Assembly (NCBI GenBank): GCA_947448865.1
Contig: CANFOW010000010.1
Coordinates: 1 to 49,700 of the forward strand
Reading direction: 5' to 3'
Source: Actinomycetota bacterium
Lineage (GTDB): Bacteria > Actinomycetota > Actinomycetes > S36-B12 > UBA5976
Length of the DNA: 49,700 nt
In this document: in pieces, positions 43,334-49,700 of the stretch
Position numbering within the stretch: the stretch's first letter is position 1
Layout: each line of letters starts with the position of its first letter
Program-made: the position numbers and the translations under genes
Notes under the pieces: model-generated
Seen by the model: the letters and a program-made list of their open reading frames with translations, nothing else
Told to the model about the DNA's origin: nothing
Database searches by the model: none

Positions 43334-44536
43334 TTAAGGAAGTGTAATTTTCCCGTTACGCATTTTCCACAAGAAGTATTTCTCGAATGCCAACTTAAAC
43401 AAATGATTTTGTGGTCCCGGGATAAGCATTCCGTGCTTACGTGGTGGGAACATCTTCTCGGCCAAAATCAGCACGCCATTGTTTCCAGCATCAAGAATGC
43501 AAACCGCAGGAATGTCAGCAAAAGCTTTGGTGACTGATGGCAACTCGCCTTTAATCTGATGAACAATGTTTTTTGCGGCCACGTGCGCCATTTGCTCTGT
43601 TGGGAAACCAGTTTTTGGTACTCCAATCGGTGTCGGGGTTTTCCATGGCGCAGTGACTGCCGCTGCGAGACCAACTGCGTAAATGTTGTCCCATAATTCC
43701 GTTTGATAACTGTCCTTAACTTTCACAAAACCATTTTGATCGGCGAGCCCCGCAAGCTCTTTGAGAAAACTCTGCCCACTGAATGGAGGAACAATCATGG
43801 AAAAGGAATTTTTCAAAACATCGCCGTCAGTTGTAGTAATTGCTCCATCGTCAATTGTTGAAATCGATTTATTCACGTGAAAAGTGATTCCTTGATTCTT
43901 GAAGAACTTTCCGACAATGGCCTCGCCATGAGGCATACCTCCAATTCCAAAATGTCCAAGAAATGGTTCGGATGTTAAATAAGTCAAGTTAACTTTCCCT
44001 CGAAGCCCAGCTTTCTTTAATTGGTACGAGGTGTTAAACAAAAATTCGTACGCGGCTCCGAAACAGCTTGCTCCTTGTGAGGCACCGATAACAATGTCAC
44101 CTGGTGAATCAAGATATCTTTTCCACGCTTCACCGGTCTTTATGGCTGACTCAAGAGTTGTTATCGTGTGTGAATTTTCAGCGAATCCCTCAATGGCTTC
44201 ACCGCGATTGCGAGTACCTGTTGCAATAACAAGGTAGTCATACGTCAATACTTTCCCGTTTTCAAGCGTCACGGTTTGAGACACTGGATCAATTCCCTTG
44301 GCTGCCGACAATTCAAAGTCAACATCCCCTTTGTCGAAAGTGGGCTCGACTCGAAATGTGACATCGGATGAATTGCGTTTTCCGAAAGGCAACCAAATCA
44401 GCGATGGGTTAAATAAGAAGTAGTCCCTGTCACTGACTACTGTGACGTCAACATCGCCGTGAAGATCATGTTTTACAGATAGCGCGGCAGTAAGTCCGCC
44501 AAAGTTTGCGCCGAGAACGATTACTTTCTTTCTCAT
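43334..44536 (-). CDS. sqr: Sulfide:quinone oxidoreductase
   Basis: A 400-residue membrane-associated flavoprotein that oxidises hydrogen sulfide to sulfane sulfur and reduces quinone. The FAD site IVLGANFGGLTAAL starts at about residue 6. Cys158 in QGASCFGAAYEF and Cys346 in PAVCILDAG match the two essential redox cysteines of SQR (Cys160/Cys356 in the Acidithiobacillus enzyme); the third Cys near 128 is absent. The C-terminal KLAFEKYFLWKMRNG is the amphipathic tail used for membrane binding. It starts at ATG 44536 behind GGGAGG. A CstR-like gene and persulfide enzymes are divergent, with a perfect palindrome between them, so it is expected to be induced by sulfide or polysulfide. Confidence 0.9.
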   Translation of the reverse strand: MRKKVIVLGANFGGLTAALSVKHDLHGDVDVTVVSDRDYFLFNPSLIWLPFGKRNSSDVTFRVEPTFDKGDVDFELSAAKGIDPVSQTVTLENGKVLTYDYLVIATGTRNRGEAIEGFAENSHTITTLESAIKTGEAWKRYLDSPGDIVIGASQGASCFGAAYEFLFNTSYQLKKAGLRGKVNLTYLTSEPFLGHFGIGGMPHGEAIVGKFFKNQGITFHVNKSISTIDDGAITTTDGDVLKNSFSMIVPPFSGQSFLKELAGLADQNGFVKVKDSYQTELWDNIYAVGLAAAVTAPWKTPTPIGVPKTGFPTEQMAHVAAKNIVHQIKGELPSVTKAFADIPAVCILDAGNNGVLILAEKMFPPRKHGMLIPGPQNHLFKLAFEKYFLWKMRNGKITLP

Positions 44537-44573
44537 TTTGTACCTCCCGAAAGGTTCACCATCAGCCTATGTG

Positions 44574-44591
44574 CATACCCCTAGGGGTATG
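44574..44591. promoter_or_regulatory. CstR/CsoR-type palindromic operator
   Basis: CATACCCCTAGGGGTATG is an 18-bp perfect palindrome with the CCCC/GGGG tracts flanked by TA-rich ends known from CsoR/CstR operators. It lies 38 bp from the sqr start and 64 bp from the regulator start, so it can control both transcripts. Confidence 0.85.
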
Positions 44592-44654
44592 TGGTATTGT
44601 TCCAAAGTATGCACGAAGTCACATCTTTTGGTGTAACTGAAGGGAACTGAACTG

Positions 44655-44939
44655 ATGGAATCCACTACAGATCACGTAGTACAAGATGCAGACGCCATAG
44701 CTGATTTGCGAAAGCGACTCCGTCGAGCCGAGGGCCAAGTAGCTGGCGTGATTCGCATGCTTGATGACGGTCGCACTTGTCAGGACATTGTGGTTCAACT
44801 TGCGGCAGTTTCAAAAGCGATTGACAAGGCAGCGTTTTCACTTATTTCAGTTGGACTTCGCGAATGCATTACAGATGGTCAGCACAACGCGCAAGATGTT
44901 GCGGATCAGTTGCAAAAACTTTTCCTGACAATGGCATAA
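44655..44939 (+). CDS. cstR: CsoR-family regulator, CstR-like persulfide sensor
   Basis: A 94-residue all-helical repressor of the CsoR/RcnR family. The helix RLRRAEGQVAGVIRML (21-36) is the family signature. Cys42 (TCQDI) and Cys71 (LRECI) are kept, but the third CsoR ligand, His four residues before the second Cys, is Gly67. Loss of this copper ligand with both Cys retained is the pattern of CstR, which senses persulfide through an inter-subunit Cys-Cys link. It is divergent from sqr, upstream of a CoA-disulfide reductase/rhodanese fusion, and next to an 18-bp operator palindrome. The ribosome site AAGGGAACTG precedes ATG 44655. Confidence 0.85.
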   Translation: MESTTDHVVQDADAIADLRKRLRRAEGQVAGVIRMLDDGRTCQDIVVQLAAVSKAIDKAAFSLISVGLRECITDGQHNAQDVADQLQKLFLTMA

Positions 44940-44942
44940 AGC

Positions 44943-46586
44943 ATGAGAAAAATAGTCATTATTGGTGGCGTGGCCGGTGGTATGTCTGCGGCTACCCGGC
45001 TACGTCGTTTAGATCCTGATGCGAACATTGTTGTATTAGAGCGATCAGGATTCGTTTCTTATGCAAACTGCGGGCTTCCCTATTACTTGGGTGGAGTGAT
45101 TGCAGAGCAATCCTCACTCTTACTTCAAACACCTGACTCACTGCATGCTCGTTTCAATATTGATGTTCGCACGCATGCCGAAGCAATCGAAATTAATCGA
45201 GAGAAGCACCACGTTGTAGTAGTTCAGGATGGAAAACAATATCTTGAAACCTATGACGCATTGATTCTCAGCCCGGGAGCACAACCGATTGTTCCGCCGA
45301 TCCCAGGCATTGAACGTGCTTACACTTTGCGTACCGTCGAAGACGTCACTCGCATTGCAGAGGCGCTGTCACATAATCCAAAGTCTGCGGTGGTGATTGG
45401 CGGCGGCTTCATCGGAATCGAATCTGCAGAGAATCTTGTGCATCGTGGGATTCCCACAACAATTATTGAGGCCACAGATCAACTTCTAGGACCACTTGAT
45501 ATTGAATTAGCTTCGCTCGTCCATGAAGAAATGCGTCACCATGGCGTTAACGTGATTGTCAGCGACGGCGTCAAGGAAATTACGTCCGATGCAGTGCATT
45601 TATCGAGCGGCCAAGTAATTCCAGCCGATTTCGTAATAGCAGCAATTGGCGTAAAGCCCGACATCTCACTTGCGCAAGCGTGTGGATTAGAAATAGGTGC
45701 CAGACGCGGCGTCGTTGTGAATGAATTTGGGCAAACTTCTGATTCACACATATATGCAATTGGTGATGTTGCTGAAAAGTTCGACGCATTTGACGGTGAA
45801 GCGACTTTAGTTCCGCTTGCAAATATTGCGAATCGTCAAGGTCGAGTAGCCGCAGATCATATTTGTGGCCGAACAGTGCGACCTGTTGCAACCATTGGTA
45901 CAGCAATTGTGAAGGTCTTTGATCTCACCGTCGCAGTGACTGGCTGGAACGAGAAACGGCTCACCGCAAAAGGTGTTGACATGCAAATCATCCATACCCA
46001 TCCTGGCTCGCATGCCGGCTATTACCCGGGCGCTGAGCAAATGGCACTCAAGCTCATTGTGGACAAAGACACCCACAAAATTTTAGGCGCTCAAGCTGTT
46101 GGCAAAGATGGTGTAGATAAACGCATTGATGTCCTTGCAACGGCAATGCGCTGCGACCTTCCGGCGCCAGAATTGGCGGATTTGGAATTGGCTTATGCGC
46201 CGCCATTTGGTTCAGCTAAAGATCCCGTCAACATGCTGGGTTACATCGCGGAGAATTTGCTCACTGGCTTTACGGAAAATATCCAATGGCACGAACTGGA
46301 ATCTCATCAAGACAGTGGTTGGCAACTTTTGGATGTGCGAACACAAGCAGAGTTCCACGCTGGCGCAATTCCAGGTGCCATGCACATCCCACTAGATGAA
46401 TTGCGCAGTCGGTGGTCAGAGCTCCAAGACAGACGAGTCATTGTGTACTGCCAAGTTGGCCAACGTGGACACACGGCGACAGTTCTCTTGCGCGAGCGCG
46501 GAATTAATGCAGTCAATCTTGATGGTGGATTCCAAACGTGGACAGCAATCCAAAAACTTAATCGAACACACTTAACAAAAATATAA
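44943..46586 (+). CDS. CoA-disulfide/persulfide reductase with C-terminal rhodanese domain
   Basis: A 547-residue fusion. Residues 1-445 are a flavin disulfide reductase: IIGGVAGGMSAATRLRRL (6-23), the single active Cys43 in SYANCGLPYYLGG and the NAD fold VVIGGGFIGIESAENL near 151. Residues about 455-545 are a rhodanese domain: LLDVRTQAEFHAGAIPGA and active-site loop YCQVGQRG with Cys503. The layout matches CoADR-Rhd and NADH-dependent persulfide reductase (Npsr), which reduce CoA or glutathione persulfides and polysulfide. It starts 3 bp after cstR, without a clear ribosome site, so translation is probably coupled. It should handle the sulfane sulfur produced by SQR. Confidence 0.9.
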   Translation: MRKIVIIGGVAGGMSAATRLRRLDPDANIVVLERSGFVSYANCGLPYYLGGVIAEQSSLLLQTPDSLHARFNIDVRTHAEAIEINREKHHVVVVQDGKQYLETYDALILSPGAQPIVPPIPGIERAYTLRTVEDVTRIAEALSHNPKSAVVIGGGFIGIESAENLVHRGIPTTIIEATDQLLGPLDIELASLVHEEMRHHGVNVIVSDGVKEITSDAVHLSSGQVIPADFVIAAIGVKPDISLAQACGLEIGARRGVVVNEFGQTSDSHIYAIGDVAEKFDAFDGEATLVPLANIANRQGRVAADHICGRTVRPVATIGTAIVKVFDLTVAVTGWNEKRLTAKGVDMQIIHTHPGSHAGYYPGAEQMALKLIVDKDTHKILGAQAVGKDGVDKRIDVLATAMRCDLPAPELADLELAYAPPFGSAKDPVNMLGYIAENLLTGFTENIQWHELESHQDSGWQLLDVRTQAEFHAGAIPGAMHIPLDELRSRWSELQDRRVIVYCQVGQRGHTATVLLRERGINAVNLDGGFQTWTAIQKLNRTHLTKI

Positions 46587-46600
46587 ACAAGGAGAACGGT

Positions 46601-46771
46601 ATGTGCCGACAAGTTACGTGCAACCAATGCAAGAAGATCACGTGGTCTGGCTGCGGACAACACGTGAATCAAGTCATGGCGGGTGTGCCGAAAGCGAATC
46701 GTTGCACGTGTGATCGCAATGCACCGAAGGTGAAATCTGGCGGCTTCTTTTCGAAAATTTTCGGACGCTAA
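46601..46771 (+). CDS. Small six-cysteine protein (56 aa), probable zinc or sulfur binder
   Basis: A 56-codon gene with an excellent ribosome site (AAGGAGAACGGT) 14 bp after the CoA-disulfide reductase/rhodanese gene. The product begins MCRQVTCNQCKKITWSGCG, then HVNQVMAGVPKANRCTC and ends in a basic, Phe-rich tail. Cys residues are at 2, 7, 10, 18, 35 and 37, with His21, giving CxxC and CxC pairs suited to a zinc site. I recall near-identical small proteins (CRQVTC-x-x-C-x-K-x-TW-x-GCG-x-H) widely in bacteria and fungi without a known function. Here its place at the end of a persulfide operon suggests a link to sulfur handling, which is inference. It ends directly against the dapC stop codon. 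Confidence 0.85.
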   Translation: MCRQVTCNQCKKITWSGCGQHVNQVMAGVPKANRCTCDRNAPKVKSGGFFSKIFGR

Positions 46772-47941
46772 CTAGCGAAGTTGGCTAAGCCGATCGAGGG
46801 CTTCTTCAAGTACAGGTATTTGCTTACAAAAAGCCCAGCGAACAAATGGTGCACCAACTGCAGGATCACCGCAGAGTGCTGAATGTGGGATAGCGACTAC
46901 CTTTACTTTTTCGGGAATTTCTCGGCAAAAAGTTAGCCCATCTTTGTAACCCATACTTTGAACATTTGTCGTAACAAAGTAAGTTCCTTCGGAATCAATG
47001 ACATCGAAACCTAGTGACTTCAAGCCAGCCGAGAATACGTCTCGTTTTTGCTGCAAATCATGTCTGAAGTCCTCCCAATACGAATCAGGAAAAGCTAGCC
47101 CCTCGGCGATTGCCCACTGAAATGGTCCACTCGACACGTAGGACAGATGCTGACGAACAACTCGTGCGGCAGCGACTAAGTCAGTGGGCCCACTAGCCCA
47201 GCCAACTTTCCATCCTGTGAATGAAAAAGATTTTCCAGCAGAACCAACCGTGAGCGTTCGTTCAAACATTCCGGGCAATGTAGAAATCGGGATATGAGGA
47301 TGGGTGTCGTACCACAGGTGTTCGTATGCTTCGTCGCTGATGACAATCAGATTGTGCTCAATGACAATACTTGCAAGCTCTTGAAGTTCCTCCCGCGTAA
47401 AAACTATGCCTGCGGGATTATGTGGTGAGTTAAGGAGGACTACTTTGCTTCGAGACGTAATTAAATCTCGAAGTCGCGTGAAGTCAGGACGCAGGTTTGT
47501 CGAATTAAGCGGCACTCCGATTGCTTTGCCCCGAGCTATATCAACTGCGACCGCATAAATATCAAACCACGGTTCAAAAATTAAAACTTCATCCTCAGTG
47601 TCGACCAGAGCCATCAATGCTGACTGAATTATTTCTGAGGCACCAGTAGAAACCACCACGTCGCTTTCCCAATCAACATCAAGGTTGTAAAATGACTTTT
47701 GGTGATCCGCGATTGCCTGGCGAAGTTGAGGTAGACCATGAGCTGGCGGATATTGATTTCCACGGCCTTCTTGAATTGCGCGGATAGCCGCTTCTTTTAA
47801 CACTTCAGGTCCATCGGTATCCGGGAAACCTTGCCCCAAATTAATTGCGCCAAGTTTGGTTGCCAATGAGGACATTTCTCCAAAAATTGTTGAGGCGTGG
47901 GGACGCAATCTCGGTACGAGTCGATCAAGAGGCGCAGCCAT
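46772..47941 (-). CDS. dapC: N-succinyldiaminopimelate aminotransferase (DapC type)
   Basis: A 389-residue class I/II PLP aminotransferase. The sequence is very close in character to the mycobacterial DapC: RLRPHAS, FGEMSSLATKLGAINLGQGFPDTDGP (about 20-45), SPHNPAG near 170, ISDEAYEHL near 200 and SAGKSFSFTGWKVGW with the Schiff-base Lys237. DapC makes N-succinyl-LL-diaminopimelate in lysine and peptidoglycan synthesis. Kynurenine or methionine aminotransferases (KAT/YbdL type) share these motifs and remain alternatives. There is no Shine-Dalgarno site before ATG 47941, but TAGGCT lies at -12 to -7, so the mRNA is probably leaderless. It is tail-to-tail with the six-Cys gene at zero distance. 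Confidence 0.85.
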   Translation of the reverse strand: MAAPLDRLVPRLRPHASTIFGEMSSLATKLGAINLGQGFPDTDGPEVLKEAAIRAIQEGRGNQYPPAHGLPQLRQAIADHQKSFYNLDVDWESDVVVSTGASEIIQSALMALVDTEDEVLIFEPWFDIYAVAVDIARGKAIGVPLNSTNLRPDFTRLRDLITSRSKVVLLNSPHNPAGIVFTREELQELASIVIEHNLIVISDEAYEHLWYDTHPHIPISTLPGMFERTLTVGSAGKSFSFTGWKVGWASGPTDLVAAARVVRQHLSYVSSGPFQWAIAEGLAFPDSYWEDFRHDLQQKRDVFSAGLKSLGFDVIDSEGTYFVTTNVQSMGYKDGLTFCREIPEKVKVVAIPHSALCGDPAVGAPFVRWAFCKQIPVLEEALDRLSQLR

Positions 47942-47947
47942 ACTGAG

Positions 47948-47953
47948 AGCCTA
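47948..47953 (-). promoter_or_regulatory. Putative -10 box of leaderless dapC
   Basis: TAGGCT on the minus strand is 6 bp before the ATG, with no ribosome site in between. No clear -35 is present. Confidence 0.4.
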
Positions 47954-48101
47954 GTTTGCGGTATCACCGTGGCGGGGTAAGTGGCGCAAATTCAACAAAA
48001 ATTGAACATCAAACAAATTACTGCCGATTTTGCGCCTGTCTCCGTTAGTGTTCTTAACAGGCGTTGCACATGAGACTGTAAGTTCGCATCGTGCAATTCC
48101 G

Positions 48102-48119
48102 CGTATCGCATACGATACG
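48102..48119. repeat. Inverted repeat upstream of the DUF1761 gene
   Basis: CGTATCG-CATA-CGATACG is a perfect 7-bp inverted repeat with a 4-bp centre, 26 bp before the ATG at 48146. It contains a TACGAT hexamer that could be a -10 box, so it may be an operator. Confidence 0.5.
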
Positions 48120-48145
48120 TTCCGCTGTCATAAAGGACGAGAAAA

Positions 48146-48574
48146 ATGGATTGGTCATCGATTCAGTGGCTAGGTGTTCTCGCTGCTTGGTTCGTAAGTT
48201 TTGTTAGTGCCTTCAATTGGTTTAGCCAAAAAATGTTTTTCAACACATGGTGGAAAGCCATGCGTAAACCAGAATCAGAACAACCAGGTGACGGCCAAAA
48301 CATGGGACTCGTCTTTGGTTTAACAGCGCTCTCGGGTATTGGCCAGTCCGTGATCTTGGCGCTCGTGCTGAATCTCGCTAAGCGAGCACTCGGAACTGAA
48401 GTTTCAATCAGCCAGGGTCTCACAATTGGCTTGCTAATCGGTCTTGCCACCGCAGGTGCTGCACTTGGACATCGATTGTTTGCCGGCCATGGATTTAAGG
48501 TATGGGCCATCGAAGTCAGCAACGACGTGCTCAACTGGGCGCTGATGGGCGTAATTCTGAGTTTCTGGTACTAA
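48146..48574 (+). CDS. DUF1761 family membrane protein
   Basis: A 142-residue protein with four membrane helices, a conserved N-terminal WLGVLAAWFVSFVSAFNWFSQKMFFNTWW (about 8-36) and a later block AALGHRLFAGHGFKVWAIEVSNDVLNWALMG. The FNTWW after the first helix and the GH-F--WAI-------N-ALMG pattern fit DUF1761, a family of unknown function. ATG 48146 follows AAAGGACGAG. A 7-bp inverted repeat lies in the promoter region and a strong hairpin follows the gene, so it is monocistronic. Confidence 0.8.
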   Translation: MDWSSIQWLGVLAAWFVSFVSAFNWFSQKMFFNTWWKAMRKPESEQPGDGQNMGLVFGLTALSGIGQSVILALVLNLAKRALGTEVSISQGLTIGLLIGLATAGAALGHRLFAGHGFKVWAIEVSNDVLNWALMGVILSFWY

Positions 48575-48607
48575 CGACTCGCGAAAGTAACTAGTTCTTC
48601 GCAAGTC

Positions 48608-48650
48608 TTAAGACCAAGCCTTGCCGAGTCGCACGGCTTGGTCTTAAATT
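48608..48650 (+). terminator. Probable terminator hairpin after the DUF1761 gene
   Basis: TTAAGACCAAGCC (48608-48620) pairs perfectly with GGCTTGGTCTTAA (48635-48647) over 13 bp with a 14-nt loop, 34 bp after the stop codon. The following T-run is weak (ATT), so termination strength is uncertain. Confidence 0.6.
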
Positions 48651-48677
48651 GCGAGCAGCATAGTTCTGGAACATAGT
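48649..48677 (+). promoter_or_regulatory. Promoter of the MpaB-family gene, leaderless
   Basis: TTGCGA (48649-48654), a 17-bp spacer and CATAGT (48672-48677) end 6 bp before GTG 48684. No ribosome site is present, so the transcript probably begins at the start codon. It starts directly after the upstream terminator hairpin. Confidence 0.5.
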
Positions 48678-48683
48678 TGAACT

Positions 48684-49586
48684 GTGCCAATGTCTTTGCA
48701 AGATCGCCTCGGAACTCGATTCCGGCGCATCATTACGAGCTCACCTGATGGCGTGCCGCCATGGCTCGGTGCAGTTGCCGAAGGTGACGACGCGGGCATG
48801 TATCTTCCGACTGATGAACCATGGCAAGTGCATGCAAATTTCACCACTCTTGTTGGTGGAATTCGCGCTTTGCTGATGCAAGCTTTGCATCCAGGAAGTT
48901 TGGCTGGTGTCGAGCAACATTCTCGATATGAAACTGATGCACTTGGCCGTTTAGCGGGCACTACTCGCTGGCTTACCATCATGACTTTTGGATCGCGTTC
49001 GGCGATTGCAAAAGAGGCAGCCCGTGTGAACGGTATGCATAGCCGAGTCAAGGGTGAATATGAAAATGCCCAAGGACAGCATCGCGCATATAAAGCATCT
49101 GATCCGGACTTGCTTTTGTGGGTGCACATAGCTTTTACAGATTCGTTCTTGACCACATACGAGTTATATTCCGGCAACACTGTTGATGCAGATCGATATG
49201 TCGGCTTATGGTCGCAAGCAGTTGCACCACTAGGTCTGGCTGAATGTCCAATGACAAAAGACGAACTGCATGACGCGCTCGAAAAATTCGACGAGCAAGG
49301 ACTACTTCGCGTGGATGACACCACTCTTCGCGTAGTGCGATTTATTCGCCGTCCACCTCTATCCCGTACCGCGCGATTTGCGTATTGGTTTCTTTTTCAA
49401 GGAGCCGTAGCTTCAATGCCAGCGAAGTATCGGCATCGACTAGGTTTGCGAAGTTTGCCGATGTGGGTTGTCGGCCCTGTGACTCGCACACTTCTGCGCC
49501 TGATGCGCATCGCTATCGGTTCGCACTCACCAATCGAAGAAGCTGCCCACGAGCGACTGACACGGATTGGCGCATTGCCCGCGTAA
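48684..49586 (+). CDS. MpaB family oxygenase-like protein (DUF2236)
   Basis: A 300-residue all-helical protein of the DUF2236 family, which includes the MpaB protein of mycophenolic acid synthesis and heme-containing latex-clearing enzymes. It has the family blocks ALLMQALHPGSLAGVEQHSRYETDALGRL (about 61-89) with candidate heme His residues, VNGMHSRVKG near 113, and LLLWVHIAFTDSFL near 139-152. There is no signal peptide. It starts at GTG 48684 or ATG 48690; the GTG is favoured by the spacing of the -10 box. The substrate is unknown. The 114 bp after it, up to the window edge, hold no recognisable gene, only a short 6-bp hairpin at 49679-49697. Confidence 0.82.
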   Translation: MPMSLQDRLGTRFRRIITSSPDGVPPWLGAVAEGDDAGMYLPTDEPWQVHANFTTLVGGIRALLMQALHPGSLAGVEQHSRYETDALGRLAGTTRWLTIMTFGSRSAIAKEAARVNGMHSRVKGEYENAQGQHRAYKASDPDLLLWVHIAFTDSFLTTYELYSGNTVDADRYVGLWSQAVAPLGLAECPMTKDELHDALEKFDEQGLLRVDDTTLRVVRFIRRPPLSRTARFAYWFLFQGAVASMPAKYRHRLGLRSLPMWVVGPVTRTLLRLMRIAIGSHSPIEEAAHERLTRIGALPA

Positions 49587-49700
49587 ATATTGAATGGGTG
49601 CATCGTAGACATTCTTGTTGTAACCGCATGGATCTCGATCCGATAAGTATTTAAGTTTTGGGGCGTTTCGGTTTTGGTCAGCCTGCCCAATAGGCTGTGT

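Noticed and set aside
49679-49697. Short CAGCCT/AGGCTG hairpin at the right edge as a terminator
   Set aside because: Only 6 bp, about 90 bp after the MpaB-family stop, and the sequence needed to see a T-run is largely beyond the window.

Overview
The window looks like a chromosomal segment of an actinobacterium (Actinomycetota) of moderate GC content. The evidence is a DapC-type aminotransferase very close to the mycobacterial form, a CsoR/CstR-family regulator with a G-tract operator, GTG/TTG starts, several apparently leaderless genes with a TANNNT or NANNNT -10 box directly before the start codon, MpaB and DUF1761 proteins, and secreted proteins without Gram-negative export genes. Freshwater lineages with mid-GC genomes (Nanopelagicales-like) would fit, but that placement is inference. 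No rRNA, tRNA, CRISPR array, prophage or insertion sequence was recognised.

Region 1 (1-13.6 kb) is a Wzy-type surface-polysaccharide locus. A DUF4012 gene runs off the left edge. Seven plus-strand genes follow: a PglC-like phosphoglycosyl transferase, a PglD-like acetyltransferase, LicD, a Wzx-like flippase and three glycosyltransferases. They converge on four minus-strand genes: a PglF-like 4,6-dehydratase, a PglE-like aminotransferase, a glycosyltransferase and a Wzy-like polymerase. Together the two arms contain a complete PglF-E-D-C set, so the repeat unit probably starts on a bacillosamine-type di-N-acetylated sugar and carries a LicD-added phospho-substituent.

Region 2 (13.7-18.6 kb) holds a COG4705-like membrane protein, a nitroreductase with a strong MarR-type palindrome in its promoter, a DAO-family flavoenzyme and the potassium importer Kup. 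Region 3 (18.6-27.6 kb) holds two very large secreted proteins. One is an EXORDIUM/PHI-1-like protein with six repeats in exact 90-residue register. The other is a 1911-residue CSLREA/beta-helix/FN3-like protein ending in an OmpA-like domain. Each is followed by a clear terminator, and a 24-bp triple tandem repeat lies upstream of the first.

Region 4 (27.6-43.2 kb) is catabolic. It contains a ureohydrolase; an LvaA/LvaC-like (ACAD10/11-like) kinase and acyl-CoA dehydrogenase pair with a divergent GntR regulator and palindromic operator; an Asp/Glu racemase-RidA-DadA-SDR operon; a divergent four-gene 2-oxoacid dehydrogenase operon (E1alpha, E1beta, E2, E3); and a proline-racemase-family enzyme with SDRs. 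The racemase and dehydrogenase operons share mirror-image copies of an 8-4-8 motif at their promoters, which suggests one regulator and one pathway: amino acid to D-amino acid to 2-oxo acid to acyl-CoA.

Region 5 (43.3-46.8 kb) is a sulfide/persulfide module: sulfide:quinone oxidoreductase, a CstR-like sensor, a CoA-disulfide reductase/rhodanese fusion and a 56-residue six-cysteine protein, with an 18-bp perfect palindrome between the divergent genes. Region 6 (46.8-49.7 kb) has DapC, a DUF1761 membrane protein and an MpaB-family oxygenase.
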